Source: Halomonas stenophila (GTDB lineage Bacteria; Pseudomonadota; Gammaproteobacteria; Pseudomonadales; Halomonadaceae). Taken from it: a stretch of 64,000 nucleotides of DNA. The translations under genes were made by a program, and so were the position numbers. The stretch is taken from positions 62,001 to 126,000 of the forward strand of contig NZ_JACHXR010000007.1 in the NCBI RefSeq assembly GCF_014192275.1, given 5' to 3'. Under the pieces are notes generated by a model, which saw only the letters and a program-made list of their open reading frames with translations, made no database searches and was not told the DNA's origin. Shown here piece by piece: positions 30,904 to 40,526 of this stretch. Position 1 is the stretch's first letter, and every line of letters begins with the position of its first letter.

Positions 30904-32232
30904 TCAGTAGCCGACCAGCAGTGCGGGCAGGCCGGTGATCAGGGTCGGGAAGGCGGCCATCAGCAGGCAGGCCAGCACGATCAGCGCACAGAAGGGGATC
31001 ACCGCCCGGTAGAGATCCAGCGTCTCCACGCCCTTGGGGGCCACGCCCTTCAGATAGAACAGCGCGTAGCCGAAGGGCGGGGTGAGGAAGGAGGTCTGCA
31101 GCACCACCGCCACCATCACCACGAACCACAGCACGTCGACGCCCATCTGCTCGACGATCGGCAGCATGATCGGGAAGCTGAGCAGTACGATGCCGGTCCA
31201 GTCCAGGAACATGCCCAGGATGAACACCAGGAACAGCATCAGCAGCAGCGCCCCGGTGGTGCCGCCGGGCATGGCCATGACGACCTCGTGGATGACCTCC
31301 ATGCCGCCGCCGATCGAGAAGACGCCGGTGAAGGCGGTGGCGCCCACCAGCACCAGCATCACCATGGTGGTGGTCTTGCTGGCCTCGATCAGGGTCCGGT
31401 AGCAGGTGGCGGCCCGGCGGTCGCCGAAGATCAGGAACAGCACGAAGGCGATGGTCACGCCGATGGCCGAGGCCTCGGTGGCGGTGGCGATGCCGGTGAA
31501 CAACGAGCCCAGTACGCCCAGGATCAGCGCCATCGGCGGCAGCACGTACTTGCCGAGCATGATCAGCAGCTCGCCGGTGGAGACCTCGGCGCGCTCCTCG
31601 GCGGGGACCGGCGGGCCGTAGCCGGGCTTCAGGTGGCAGATCACCAGCACGTAGAGGGCGTACATCACGCCGAGCATCAGCCCGGGCACCAGGGCGCCGG
31701 CGAACAGCGCGCCGACCGACACCGGCGAGTAGCTGGCCATCAGGATCAGCATGATGCTGGGCGGGATCAGGATGCCCAGGCAGCCGCTGGCCATGATCAC
31801 CCCGGTGCTGAGCTCCTTGTTGTAGGAGTACTTGAGCATCGGCACCAGGGCGATCATGCCCATCACCGCGATGGAGGCGCCGACGATGCCGGTGGTGGCG
31901 GCGAGCAGCACCGAGACGACCACCACCGTCAGGGCCAGGCCGCCGCGCAGGTTGGCCAGCAGCAGGCGCATCGACTCGAACATCTTCTCGGTGACGCCGG
32001 AATCGTTGAGGAAGCGGGCCATGAGGATGAACAACGGAATGGCCACCAGGACATAGTTGTCCATGGAGTTGCCGTAGATGTTGTTGATCAGGATGCCCAA
32101 CGTATGGGCGCCGGGCCCGAGCCAGGCGCCGAGCACCGCGACGCCGCCGAGCACGAAGGCCAGCGGATGACCCATGAACAGGCCGACCAGCAGGCCACCG
32201 AACATGAACAGGGTGAGCATCTCGGCGCTCAT
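30904..32232 (-). CDS. dctM: TRAP transporter large permease subunit
   Basis: 442 residues, about 12 membrane spans. The DctM family glycine- and proline-rich stretches (GCLGILIPPSIMLILM, PPFGYALFYLKG) are clear. It is the ion-driven channel subunit of a tripartite ATP-independent periplasmic transporter for organic acids. It begins within the last bases of dctQ (ATGA overlap), showing tight coupling. Confidence 0.92.
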   Translation of the reverse strand: MSAEMLTLFMFGGLLVGLFMGHPLAFVLGGVAVLGAWLGPGAHTLGILINNIYGNSMDNYVLVAIPLFILMARFLNDSGVTEKMFESMRLLLANLRGGLALTVVVVSVLLAATTGIVGASIAVMGMIALVPMLKYSYNKELSTGVIMASGCLGILIPPSIMLILMASYSPVSVGALFAGALVPGLMLGVMYALYVLVICHLKPGYGPPVPAEERAEVSTGELLIMLGKYVLPPMALILGVLGSLFTGIATATEASAIGVTIAFVLFLIFGDRRAATCYRTLIEASKTTTMVMLVLVGATAFTGVFSIGGGMEVIHEVVMAMPGGTTGALLLMLFLVFILGMFLDWTGIVLLSFPIMLPIVEQMGVDVLWFVVMVAVVLQTSFLTPPFGYALFYLKGVAPKGVETLDLYRAVIPFCALIVLACLLMAAFPTLITGLPALLVGY

Positions 32233-32732
32233 GCGGTTTCCTCCTTGCCCAGCGCCTGCACGGCGCGGATGACGACGGCGACGGCCTGCAGCAGCAGCAG
32301 CACGGCGGCGACCACGATCACCCCCTTCACCGGATAGACCGGAATGGCCATCATGCCGTAGGTGGTCTCACCGCGGCTGAAGGAACGCTCGAAGAAGGCC
32401 CAGCCCAAGGTGAGCAACATCCAGATGAAGGGGACGAAGAAGAGCAGGTAGCCGAGGAGTTCGATGGCGGCCTGCTTGCGTCGCGACAGCAGGCGCTTGA
32501 GCACATCGACTTCCACATGGGCGTGATGGCGCAGGCCGTAGGCGGCCATCAGCATGAAGTGGGCGCCGAACAGCATCTTCGTCACGTCGAAGGCCCAGTC
32601 GCTGGGGCGTCCGATGACGAAGCGCATGGCGATGTCGTAGACCACGATCAGCGTGATCACGGCGAGCAGCGGGGCGATCAGGCGTCCGAACCCCTCGTTG
32701 AGGGCGTCGATGGCCCTGGCAATGGCGTTCAT
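32229..32732 (-). CDS. dctQ: TRAP transporter small permease subunit
   Basis: 167 residues with four predicted membrane spans, the usual DctQ topology. The DctQ hallmark W in the first loop region (RPSDWAFDVTKMLFG) is present. It joins DctM to form the membrane part of the transporter. It follows dctP after a 96-base gap that contains a strong hairpin. Confidence 0.9.
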   Translation of the reverse strand: MNAIARAIDALNEGFGRLIAPLLAVITLIVVYDIAMRFVIGRPSDWAFDVTKMLFGAHFMLMAAYGLRHHAHVEVDVLKRLLSRRKQAAIELLGYLLFFVPFIWMLLTLGWAFFERSFSRGETTYGMMAIPVYPVKGVIVVAAVLLLLQAVAVVIRAVQALGKEETA

Positions 32733-32795
32733 GGTGGGAGCTCTCGGAATCGGGCGAATCGTTCGGGAGGGATATCGGCGAGGAGGCCGGCGGAG

Positions 32796-32821
32796 GGGCC
32801 GGCCCCACCAGGGGCCGGCCC
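32796..32821 (-). terminator. Intercistronic hairpin between dctP and dctQ
   Basis: The 11-base arm 32796-32806 pairs perfectly with 32811-32821 across ACCA. It sits eight bases after the dctP stop. It probably lets the binding protein be made in excess over the membrane subunits. Confidence 0.6.
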
Positions 32822-32828
32822 GAACCGG

Positions 32829-33935
32829 TTACTGGTTCATGCAGGCCTCGATCTCCTCGAGGGACGGCAGGTTGTCGGTGACCCGGCTCATGTTGTAGGG
32901 CGCCGAGATGTCGCGCCAGTTGGCGTAGTGCTCCATGTAGCTGATCATGGAGTGGTAGACCTTGGCGTGCATCGGGTCCTCGCAGGCCCCCTGCACGATC
33001 ACCTCGTTGGTGATCTCCTGGATCCGGGCCAGGTCCTCCCCGGAGAGCTGGTTGACCTCGGTGCCGTCCTCCAGGAACTTCACCGTGCCCTCGGTGGACT
33101 CCCGCTCGGACCAGGCCAGCGACCAGGCCATGGTGGCCTCGGCGGCGATCTTCAGTTTTTCCTGGGTCTCCTCGGAGAGGGCGTCCCAGGCATCCTGGTT
33201 GATCATCACCCCGAACACGCTGGCGGACTGGTGCCAGCCCGGCACCGACCAGTAGTCGGCCACCTCGGAGAAGCCGGCCTTGTAGTCCACGCCCGGGGTG
33301 GAGAACTCGGCGCCATCGACCACGCCTCGCTCGATGGCCTGATAGATCTCGCCGCCCGCCAGGGTGACCTGGGAGCCGCCGAGTTGCTCGAGCACCCGGC
33401 CCTGGTCGCGGCCGGAGAGGCGCAGGCGCTTGCCTTCCAGGTCGGCGAGGCTTTCGATGGGCGTGCCGCCACGGAAGCCGGACTCGTTGTTGGTGATGCC
33501 GTAGGGCAGGTAGACCATGTTGTACTCGCCGTAGACCTCCTGATAGAGCTCCCAGCCGCCCCACTCCATGATCCAGTTCAGGTAGTCGACGCCGTTGAAC
33601 AGGCTGGTGGTGGTGGCCAGCGGCGAGAAGGCCGGGCTAAGGCCGGCCCAGTAACCGGGCCAGTCGCCGGCGGCCTGGATGGCGCCGCTCTGAGTGGCGT
33701 CGAACACCTCGGTGCCGGGCATCAGGGTGCCGCCGGCGCGGAAGTTGATTGTGAGCTCGTCGCCGGCCAGCTGGTTGACCAGCTCCACCCAGTGGCGGTC
33801 GATCTGGATCAGGTCGAGGTTGTCCGGCCAGGTGGTGGTCATGGTCCAGGATTCCTGGGCCTGGGCGGTGGTGGCCAGGCCGGCCAGGGCGATGCCGGCG
33901 GCCAGGCCGGTGAGGGTGAGGCGGGGCTTCTCCAT
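32829..33935 (-). CDS. dctP: TRAP transporter periplasmic solute-binding protein
   Basis: 368 residues with a signal peptide (cut after TTAQA, mature start QESWTMTTTWP). The fold is that of the DctP/FcbT1/TakP branch. The conserved arginine region (GKRLRLSGRDQGRVLEQLGG) that usually binds the carboxylate is present, though with RLRLSGRDQ instead of the common R-x-P. The branch includes 2-oxo acid and halobenzoate binders, so the ligand is an organic anion of unknown identity. Confidence 0.87.
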   Translation of the reverse strand: MEKPRLTLTGLAAGIALAGLATTAQAQESWTMTTTWPDNLDLIQIDRHWVELVNQLAGDELTINFRAGGTLMPGTEVFDATQSGAIQAAGDWPGYWAGLSPAFSPLATTTSLFNGVDYLNWIMEWGGWELYQEVYGEYNMVYLPYGITNNESGFRGGTPIESLADLEGKRLRLSGRDQGRVLEQLGGSQVTLAGGEIYQAIERGVVDGAEFSTPGVDYKAGFSEVADYWSVPGWHQSASVFGVMINQDAWDALSEETQEKLKIAAEATMAWSLAWSERESTEGTVKFLEDGTEVNQLSGEDLARIQEITNEVIVQGACEDPMHAKVYHSMISYMEHYANWRDISAPYNMSRVTDNLPSLEEIEACMNQ

Positions 33936-34250
33936 TGCGATGCTCTCCCGAAGTTGTCCTGCTGGTGGCGATGACGCGGTGCAAAAGGGGCGTGGCCTCC
34001 TGACCCTGTCGATGCCGATGGGCGAGGCGGCCTCAGGAACAAGCTAGCATGGGCCCGAGGACGCGTACGACGGCCTCCGAACGTCGCACCGACGCCAGCG
34101 GGGTGGCGCCGAGAGGCGAGTCTCGCGAGCAAAACCCCTTGAAATTCATGTGTATAAAACAAGAGTATGACCGCCATGTTGCACTGCCGAAGAGTGCCGG
34201 GCCGTTGAAAGGCCGTCGTAGTCTTAGACCAAAGTTCAGCAATAAAGAGA
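33936..34250. other. Divergent intergenic region between dctP and tmcA
   Basis: 315 bases without a gene. It must hold the dctP promoter (minus strand) and the tmcA promoter (plus strand). The part from about 34135 to 34250 is AT-richer and has TTGAAA at 34139 and 34204, but no convincing -10 partner at proper spacing. I see no repeat or RNA gene in it. Confidence 0.4.
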
Positions 34251-36419
34251 ATGCTCATGAGTGTTTGCGTGCCCGCCGCCCTGCTGACCTGCCGGTGGCG
34301 GCTGACCGAGCGGCGCTGGCGGGGGCTGGTGTGGTGCCAGGGCCAGGCCGCGGAGGGACGGCGGCGGGCCCTGGCGCTGTGGCAGGCCGAGCTCCTTGAG
34401 GCACCGCTGTGGGTCGGGCCGGCGCCGCCGGCGGAGCTCGCCGATGCCGCCTGGCTGCCCGCCGCCAAGGCGCGCACCCGGCTCGGCGGCGAGCACGACT
34501 TCATCGTCTATGATGCCGCCTCGCCCGGGGCGGGCTTCGACCCCGACGCCTTCGGGGCGCTGTCCGGCACCCTGCGCGCCGGGGGGCTGCTGGTGCTGCT
34601 CACGCCCGACGACTGGGGCCGTCGACCCGACGCCGACTATACGCGGCTCGCCGCGCATCCCTGGCGCGCCGACGCGCTATCGGCGCACTACCTGGCGCGG
34701 CTCGCCCGGCTGCTGGCCGAGTCCCCGGAGACGATCCGCTGGCCCGCCGACGGTCCGCCCGTGCTCCCCGCCTGGCCGCCGACGCCGCCCCCCCCGCCAG
34801 CGCCGGCGGATCCCGACTGCCTGACCCGTGATCAGGCCGAGGCCGTGGCGCGGCTCGTGCGACTGCGTCGTCGGCGTCCGCTGGTGCTCACCGCCGACCG
34901 GGGGCGCGGCAAGACCGCCGCCCTGGGCATCGCCTGTGCCCGGTTGCTGGCGCGGGGCGAGTCGGACCTGGTGGTCACGGCGCCACGTCCCGCCGCGGTG
35001 GCGGGACTCTTCGAGCGGCTGGTCGCGCTCTGCCCGGAGGGGCGCCGTCTGGGTAACCGCTTCGAGGTCGAGGGAGGGCGCCTGACCTTCCTGGCCCCCG
35101 ACGAACTCAGCGCCCGGGTCGAGCGCGGCGAGGCCGGGGGCGCCGGGACTCGGCTGCTGGTCGACGAGGCCGCGGCGATTCCCGCCGGCCTGCTCGGCCA
35201 GTGGCTCGCGGCCTTTCCGCGGATCGCCTTCGCCACCACGGTGCATGGCTACGAGGGGGCGGGGCGCGGCTTCGCGCTGCGCTTCCGCGAGCGACTGGAG
35301 CGGCTGACGCCGGAATGGCGCGAGTGTCGGCTGAGCATGCCGATCCGCTGGGCCGAGCAGGACCCCCTGGAGGCGCTGACCGCACGGCTGTTGATGCTGG
35401 ATGCCGACCCCGTGGCCCCCGGCGCCGGGCCGCTGCGCTGGCAGGTGGCCGACCGCGCCGCCCTGGCCCGTGACGAGTCGCGCCTGCGGGCCCTGTTCGG
35501 CCTGCTGGTGCAGGCCCACTACCGCACTACCCCGAGCGACCTGCGGCGCCTGCTGGATGCCCCGGGGGGCCGCATCGCCACCCTCGAGGACGACCGGGGC
35601 CCCCGGGCGGTGGTGATGACCGGCGACGAGGGCGGCTTCGAGGTGGAGCTCGCCGAGCGGGTGGCCCGGGGCGAGCGTCGCCCCCGGGGCCACCTGCTGG
35701 CTCAGTCGCTCGCCGCCCATGCCGGCGAGCGGGCGGCCCTGACCGCTCGCCTGCGCCGGGTGCTGCGCATCGCCGTGCATCCGGCGGCCCGCCGCCAGGG
35801 GCTGGGGGACCGGCTGCTCGAGGCCGAACGACAACGGGCCCGGGCAGAGGGCATCGACCTGCTCGGGGCGAGCTTCGGCGCGGAGCCGGGACTGCTGGCC
35901 TTCTGGCAGGCCCAGGGCTTCCGGGCCGTGCGCCTGGGCCTGACCCGGGAGGCCGCCACCGGCGAACATGCCCTGATGGTGGTCCGGGCCACCAGCGAGG
36001 ACGGCGAGGACCTGGCCCGGCGCCTGGTGCGGCGTTTCCAGCGACAGCTGCCGGCCCTGCTGGCCTTCGAGCTGGCCGACCTCGACCCGGGCGTGGTCCT
36101 CGCGCTGCTGGCCGAGGGGGACGCCGAGCCGCTGTCCGACGAGGACCGCGCCGACCTAGACGACGTGGCCCATGGACACCGCGAGCCGGCCCTGGCGCGC
36201 CCGGCCCTGCAGGCCCTGATCCGCCTGGCGGCGACGGGCGCGGGCGGCGACCCCGAGCTTGGCCTGCTGGCGGCCTGGGCCTTCCAGGGCCGCGACGAGA
36301 CCTGGCTCGCGAACCGGCTGGGCCTGACCGGCTCGCGCCAGGTCGCGGCCTGGCGGCGCCGCACCGTGGCCGCCTGGCTGAGCTCGCCGAGGCTTTCCAG
36401 CGGCGAGGCCGGCCGGTAG
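34251..36419 (+). CDS. tmcA: tRNA(Met) cytidine acetyltransferase
   Basis: 722 residues. An N-terminal DUF1726 part is followed by a helicase-like ATPase (Walker A ADRGRGKTAALG, Walker B LLVDEAAAIP), then a GNAT acetyltransferase domain (RIAVHPAARRQGLGDRLL) and a C-terminal tRNA-binding tail. It makes N4-acetylcytidine at the wobble position of elongator tRNA-Met using acetyl-CoA and ATP. A second ATG at 34257 could be the true start. The upstream sequence AAAGAGA is a modest ribosome site. Confidence 0.92.
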   Translation: MLMSVCVPAALLTCRWRLTERRWRGLVWCQGQAAEGRRRALALWQAELLEAPLWVGPAPPAELADAAWLPAAKARTRLGGEHDFIVYDAASPGAGFDPDAFGALSGTLRAGGLLVLLTPDDWGRRPDADYTRLAAHPWRADALSAHYLARLARLLAESPETIRWPADGPPVLPAWPPTPPPPPAPADPDCLTRDQAEAVARLVRLRRRRPLVLTADRGRGKTAALGIACARLLARGESDLVVTAPRPAAVAGLFERLVALCPEGRRLGNRFEVEGGRLTFLAPDELSARVERGEAGGAGTRLLVDEAAAIPAGLLGQWLAAFPRIAFATTVHGYEGAGRGFALRFRERLERLTPEWRECRLSMPIRWAEQDPLEALTARLLMLDADPVAPGAGPLRWQVADRAALARDESRLRALFGLLVQAHYRTTPSDLRRLLDAPGGRIATLEDDRGPRAVVMTGDEGGFEVELAERVARGERRPRGHLLAQSLAAHAGERAALTARLRRVLRIAVHPAARRQGLGDRLLEAERQRARAEGIDLLGASFGAEPGLLAFWQAQGFRAVRLGLTREAATGEHALMVVRATSEDGEDLARRLVRRFQRQLPALLAFELADLDPGVVLALLAEGDAEPLSDEDRADLDDVAHGHREPALARPALQALIRLAATGAGGDPELGLLAAWAFQGRDETWLANRLGLTGSRQVAAWRRRTVAAWLSSPRLSSGEAGR

Positions 36420-36451
36420 AGTTTTCGGGTCAACCCCGATACAGAAGCGCC

Positions 36452-37918
36452 ATGAACGCACATCTCGAGCAGCTCTCGCCGCGCCCGCTGTGGCGGCATT
36501 TCCGCACCCTGTGCAACACGCCGCGGCCCTCCGGCCACGAGGCCGCGCTGGTGGCCAAGCTGCAGGCCTGGGCCGACGCCCGCGGCCTGGCCCACGACCG
36601 CGACGCGGCGGGCAACCTGCGCCTCCGCAAGCCGGCGACGCCCGGCCGCGAGGCCGCCCCCGGCCTGGTCCTGCAGGGCCACCTGGACATGGTGGCCCAG
36701 GTCAACGCCGACCACCCCCATGACTTCACCCGGGACCCCCTCGACACCTACGTCGAGGACGGCTGGCTGCACGCGCGCCATACCACCCTGGGCGCCGACA
36801 ACGGCCTCGGCGTGGCGGCGACCCTGGCGGTGCTCGAGGCCGAGGACCTGGTCCACGGGCCCCTGGAGGCGCTGTTCACCCTGGAGGAGGAGTCCTCCAT
36901 GGGCGGCGCCCTGAACCTCGCCGAGGGCTGGCTCGAGGGCCGGCTGCTGCTCAACCTCGACTCGGAGGACCGCGGCCAGGTGTATATCGGCTGTGCCGGC
37001 GGCGCCGACGTGGTGGTCGACGCCCAGCTGCCCACCGCCGCGCTGGCCGAGGACGAGGACGCCCTGGTGCTGGCGCTGACCGGGCTGGTCGGCGGCCATT
37101 CCGGCATCGACATCCACAGGGGACGCGGCAACGCCAACCGCCTGCTGGTGCGGGTGCTGCGTGCCCTGGAGGCCTGCGACGCGCGGCTGGTGGACTATCA
37201 TGGCGGCACCCTGCGCAATGCCCTGCCGCGGGAGGCCTTCGCCACCCTGGCCCTGCCGGCGGTGGAGGTCGAGGCCGCCCGCGAGCGGCTGATGGCCCTG
37301 GAGATCGAGCTGCGCGACGAGCTGGCCGGGACCGACGAGGGCCTGCAGCTGGCGTTGACGCCCGCCCAGGCACGACCCGCCGAGGCGCTGACCCGGGATG
37401 CCAGCCGCCTGCTGGTTGCGGCCCTGCATGCCGCGCCCTGCGGGGTCGAGCGCATGAGCGTCGATGTGCCCGGGGTGGTCGAGACCTCCAACAACCTGGG
37501 GGTGGTCAGCCTGACGGAGGGGCGCTTCCACCTCTGCGCGCTGGTGCGCTCGCTGCGCGACAGCGCCACCGCCGACATCGCCGACCGCTTCCGGGCGCTG
37601 TTCGAGCTGATCGGGGCGCGGACCCGGGTCGAGAACGCCTATCCGGGCTGGACCCCGGACCCGCAGAGTCCCTTGCTGGCGTGCTTCTGCGAGCTGCACC
37701 GGGCCCGGCTGGGCGTCGATCCGGAGATCAAGGTGATCCATGCCGGCCTCGAGTGCGGGATCCTCGGCGCCAAGTATCCCGACATGGAGATGATCTCCTT
37801 CGGCCCGCTGATCCGAGGTGCCCACTCCCCGGACGAACGGGTCGAGATCGCCTCGGTGGAGGAGTTCTGGGGCCTGCTGTGCAGCCTGGTCGAGGACCTG
37901 GCGCGCCCGGCGCCCTGA
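36452..37918 (+). CDS. pepD: Aminoacyl-histidine dipeptidase (peptidase D, M20 family)
   Basis: 488 residues, the length of PepD. Metal-site motifs are LQGHLDMVAQ, the bridging Asp in LGADNGLGVA, and the catalytic glutamates in FTLEEESSMGG. It hydrolyses Xaa-His dipeptides such as carnosine in the cytoplasm. It starts 33 bases after tmcA. The next gene on the other strand encodes a His-rich secreted protein, which is probably coincidence. Confidence 0.93.
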   Translation: MNAHLEQLSPRPLWRHFRTLCNTPRPSGHEAALVAKLQAWADARGLAHDRDAAGNLRLRKPATPGREAAPGLVLQGHLDMVAQVNADHPHDFTRDPLDTYVEDGWLHARHTTLGADNGLGVAATLAVLEAEDLVHGPLEALFTLEEESSMGGALNLAEGWLEGRLLLNLDSEDRGQVYIGCAGGADVVVDAQLPTAALAEDEDALVLALTGLVGGHSGIDIHRGRGNANRLLVRVLRALEACDARLVDYHGGTLRNALPREAFATLALPAVEVEAARERLMALEIELRDELAGTDEGLQLALTPAQARPAEALTRDASRLLVAALHAAPCGVERMSVDVPGVVETSNNLGVVSLTEGRFHLCALVRSLRDSATADIADRFRALFELIGARTRVENAYPGWTPDPQSPLLACFCELHRARLGVDPEIKVIHAGLECGILGAKYPDMEMISFGPLIRGAHSPDERVEIASVEEFWGLLCSLVEDLARPAP

Positions 37919-37937
37919 GGCGGACGGGCGCGCGCCC

Positions 37938-38279
37938 TCAGTGATTCACCCGGATGCGCAGCAGCGGGTAGCCGTCCACGGTGACCAGGGGGATGACGCT
38001 GTGGTGGCGGTGGTCGCCATGACGATGCCGATCGTGCCGGTGGCGATGGTGGCGGGGCGTCACGTAGTAGATGTGGCGCTCCACCCGGTGCGTGCGGTGC
38101 CCGTGGCGCAACGGGGCCCGGTGATGGTGCTGGTGGTGGAAACCCTGGCTGAAGTGAGCCGGAGCGTGGAAGTCGCTGCCGAAGCGGCCGGAAGGATGGT
38201 GGCCGCGATCGGCCATGGCCGGCAGGCTGAGGGCCAGGATCAGGGCCGCCAGGCAGGCGGCCAGCAGCTGTCGGTTCAT
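37938..38279 (-). CDS. Histidine-rich exported protein of unknown function
   Basis: 113 residues. A signal peptide (MNRQLLAACLAALILALSLPAMA) precedes a ~90-residue mature part with about 23 histidines, in runs such as HHQHHH and RHHRHRHDRHRHGDHRHH. The C-terminus (VIPLVTVDGYPLLRIRVNH) is not His-rich and looks like a small conserved domain. ATG 38279 is preceded by GAGG; a longer in-frame start gives no signal peptide at the N-terminus. Binding of Zn, Ni or Cu in the periplasm is plausible from composition only. Confidence 0.7.
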   Translation of the reverse strand: MNRQLLAACLAALILALSLPAMADRGHHPSGRFGSDFHAPAHFSQGFHHQHHHRAPLRHGHRTHRVERHIYYVTPRHHRHRHDRHRHGDHRHHSVIPLVTVDGYPLLRIRVNH

Positions 38280-38439
38280 GGGGGTACCTCGGAAGTCCTG
38301 ACGAGCGTTCGACGCCTTCACTCCTTCGTTCCCTGTCATCCAGTATAGTGATGCCCCGCGCCGGGACGTTCACGCTTTTCTGATATGACAGGGGATTCCA
38401 GATGTCTTCACAATTCGCCGACACACCGCGGAGATGACC

Positions 38440-39837
38440 ATGCTCGACTGGCAGGAAGGGGGGCGGCAGGGCTGGCCATGGCTGGTCGGCCTGGGGGCCC
38501 TGGCCCTGCTGGCCGTCGGTTGGGGGATCGCCCAGCGACGGCGGCTGGCGGCGGCGGGGACTCGCCTGGCCGAGCGCGAGGCCGCCGCGGTGCGCCTCGA
38601 GCAGGAGCTGACCCAGAGCGACGCCCAGCTGGATGGCTGCCGGGAGCGCCTGGCCGCCGTGGAGGCCGAGCTCCTCCAGGCCCGCGACCGGCTGGCCGAA
38701 CAGCGCGAGCGGGCGGCCCGGCTGGAGACCGAGCGTGAGCAGGCGGCGCTTCGCCACCGTGAGCAGCTGGCCCTGCTCGAGGAGGCCCGCGAGCGGCTCA
38801 AGGCGGAATTCCACCAGCTCGCCGGCCGCGTCTTCGAGGAGCGCCAGCAGGCCTACAGCGCCCAGAGTCGCGAGAGCCTCGAGGCGCTGCTCAAGCCGTT
38901 TCGCGAGCAGGTCGAGCAGTTTCGCCAGCGGGTGGAGCACCTCCACGGTCAGGAACAGCGCGAGCGGGGCTCACTGAAGGCCCAGCTCGACCAGCTGGCC
39001 GGCCTCAATGCGCGCCTCGGCGACGAGGCGGCGGGCCTGGCCCGGGCGCTGAAGGGTGACCAGAAGGCCCAGGGCAACTGGGGCGAGCTGATCCTGGAGA
39101 CGGTGCTCGAGCGCAGTGGCCTGCGCCGCGACATCGAGTATCGGCGCGAGGTATCGCTGACCGGCGAGCAGGGGCGTCAGCGTCCGGATGCGATCATCTA
39201 CCTGCCCGAGGAGCGTCACCTGATCGTCGATGCCAAGGTGTCGCTCAGCGCCTGGACCCGCGTGGTCAACGCCGAGGAGGATGCCGAGCGCGAGACGGCG
39301 ATGCAGGCCCACCTGCAGTCGCTGCGCAGTCACGTCCAGGGACTCTCCACCAAGGACTACCCCGGCCTGCCGGGCCTGCGCGCGCCGGACTTCGTGTTTC
39401 TCTTCGTGCCGGTGGAGCCGGCCTTCGCCGCCGCCTTCGAGCGGGACCCGACGCTCTTCCAGGAGGCCTTCGACCGCCAGGTGGTGATGGTCACCCCGAC
39501 CACCCTGCTGGCGAGCCTGCGCACGGTGGCCGGCCTGTGGAGCCTCGAGCGCCAGAACGAGAACGCCCGCCTGATCGGCGCGCGGGCCGAACGGTTGCTG
39601 ACCAAGTTCAGCGGCTTCGTCGAGAGCCTCGAGGAGGTCGGCCGCCATCTGGAGCGCGCCGGCGACAGCCATCGCCGGGCCATGAACCGGCTCGCCGAGG
39701 GGCAGGGCAGCCTGGTGGCCCAGGCCACGGCCCTCGAGCGCCTGGGGGTGCGCATGAAGAAGCCGCTGCCCGCCGAGCTGGTGCGCGCCGCCGAGGGCGA
39801 GCGGCGAGACACTGACGAGGCCGACGAGCGGCCATGA
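38440..39837 (+). CDS. rmuC: DNA recombination protein RmuC homologue
   Basis: 465 residues. An N-terminal membrane anchor (WLVGLGALALLAVGWGIAQ) is followed by a long coiled coil (about residues 35-170) and the RmuC nuclease-like domain (GNWGELILETVLERSGL, IIYLPEERHLIVDAKVSL). In E. coli RmuC limits inversion of short inverted repeats. ATG 38440 is favoured because GGAG lies six bases upstream; ATG 38434 is within two codons. Confidence 0.92.
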   Translation: MLDWQEGGRQGWPWLVGLGALALLAVGWGIAQRRRLAAAGTRLAEREAAAVRLEQELTQSDAQLDGCRERLAAVEAELLQARDRLAEQRERAARLETEREQAALRHREQLALLEEARERLKAEFHQLAGRVFEERQQAYSAQSRESLEALLKPFREQVEQFRQRVEHLHGQEQRERGSLKAQLDQLAGLNARLGDEAAGLARALKGDQKAQGNWGELILETVLERSGLRRDIEYRREVSLTGEQGRQRPDAIIYLPEERHLIVDAKVSLSAWTRVVNAEEDAERETAMQAHLQSLRSHVQGLSTKDYPGLPGLRAPDFVFLFVPVEPAFAAAFERDPTLFQEAFDRQVVMVTPTTLLASLRTVAGLWSLERQNENARLIGARAERLLTKFSGFVESLEEVGRHLERAGDSHRRAMNRLAEGQGSLVAQATALERLGVRMKKPLPAELVRAAEGERRDTDEADERP

Positions 39838-39839
39838 AA

Positions 39840-39861
39840 GACGCCGCCCGCGGGCGGCGTC
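39840..39861. terminator. Bidirectional terminator between rmuC and dps
   Basis: A perfect 22-base palindrome (11-base arms) immediately after the rmuC stop and before the dps stop on the opposite strand. Confidence 0.65.
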
Positions 39862-39879
39862 GACACACGGGCTCGGGCC

Positions 39880-40353
39880 TCAGCCCAGGTAGGCACCCAG
39901 CATCCAGACGGTCTTTTCCTGCTCGCGGATGTAGTCGCCGACCTGGGCGGCGGTGCCCTCGTCGTCGGCATCCGAGGCCAGCGAGAGGATCTCGCGCTGC
40001 AGATCGATCAGCGCCTGGTAACCCTGCAGGACGCCGCGCACGCAGGCCTCGCCATCGTGGACCTCCTTGTCTTCCTGGATGCTGGCGATGCGCACGTAAT
40101 CGCTGTAGGCGTGCACCGGCTGGTGGCCCAGGGTCAGGACGCGCTCGGCCACCTCGTCGACCTTCATCAGCAGGTCGGTGTAGAACTCCTCGAACTTGGT
40201 GTGCAGCTGGAAGAAGTCATGGCCCTTCACGTTCCAGTGATAGCCGCGCACGTTCATGTAGAAGATCTGGTAGTTGGCCAGCAGGACGTTGAGCCGCTCG
40301 GCAAGCTGGCTGGCGCTGGACTCGTGCAGGCCGATGCTGTTGGTGTCGCTCAT
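39880..40353 (-). CDS. dps: DNA-protection ferritin-like protein Dps
   Basis: 157 residues. The Dps ferroxidase-site motif is seen in YHWNVKGHDFFQLHTKFEEFY, with the partner residues in LLMKVDEVAERV. It forms a 12-subunit shell that stores iron and detoxifies peroxide, and many homologues bind DNA. The N-terminus is short with few lysines, so DNA binding is uncertain. No clear OxyR site was seen in the 170 bases upstream. Confidence 0.93.
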   Translation of the reverse strand: MSDTNSIGLHESSASQLAERLNVLLANYQIFYMNVRGYHWNVKGHDFFQLHTKFEEFYTDLLMKVDEVAERVLTLGHQPVHAYSDYVRIASIQEDKEVHDGEACVRGVLQGYQALIDLQREILSLASDADDEGTAAQVGDYIREQEKTVWMLGAYLG

Positions 40354-40526
40354 GCGAATGCCTCCTTGATCGCGTGTGATGCCAGTCTAGGCAGCGGGGT
40401 GGCGCTGGGGTAAGCGAATTCCGTGCATCGCCATCATAGGCGAACTCCATGACATGCGGACGACGGCCTGATGCTGCAAGGGCCTGGCCGGGCTAGACTC
40501 ACGAGAGGCCATGGGGGAGTAGGGCG

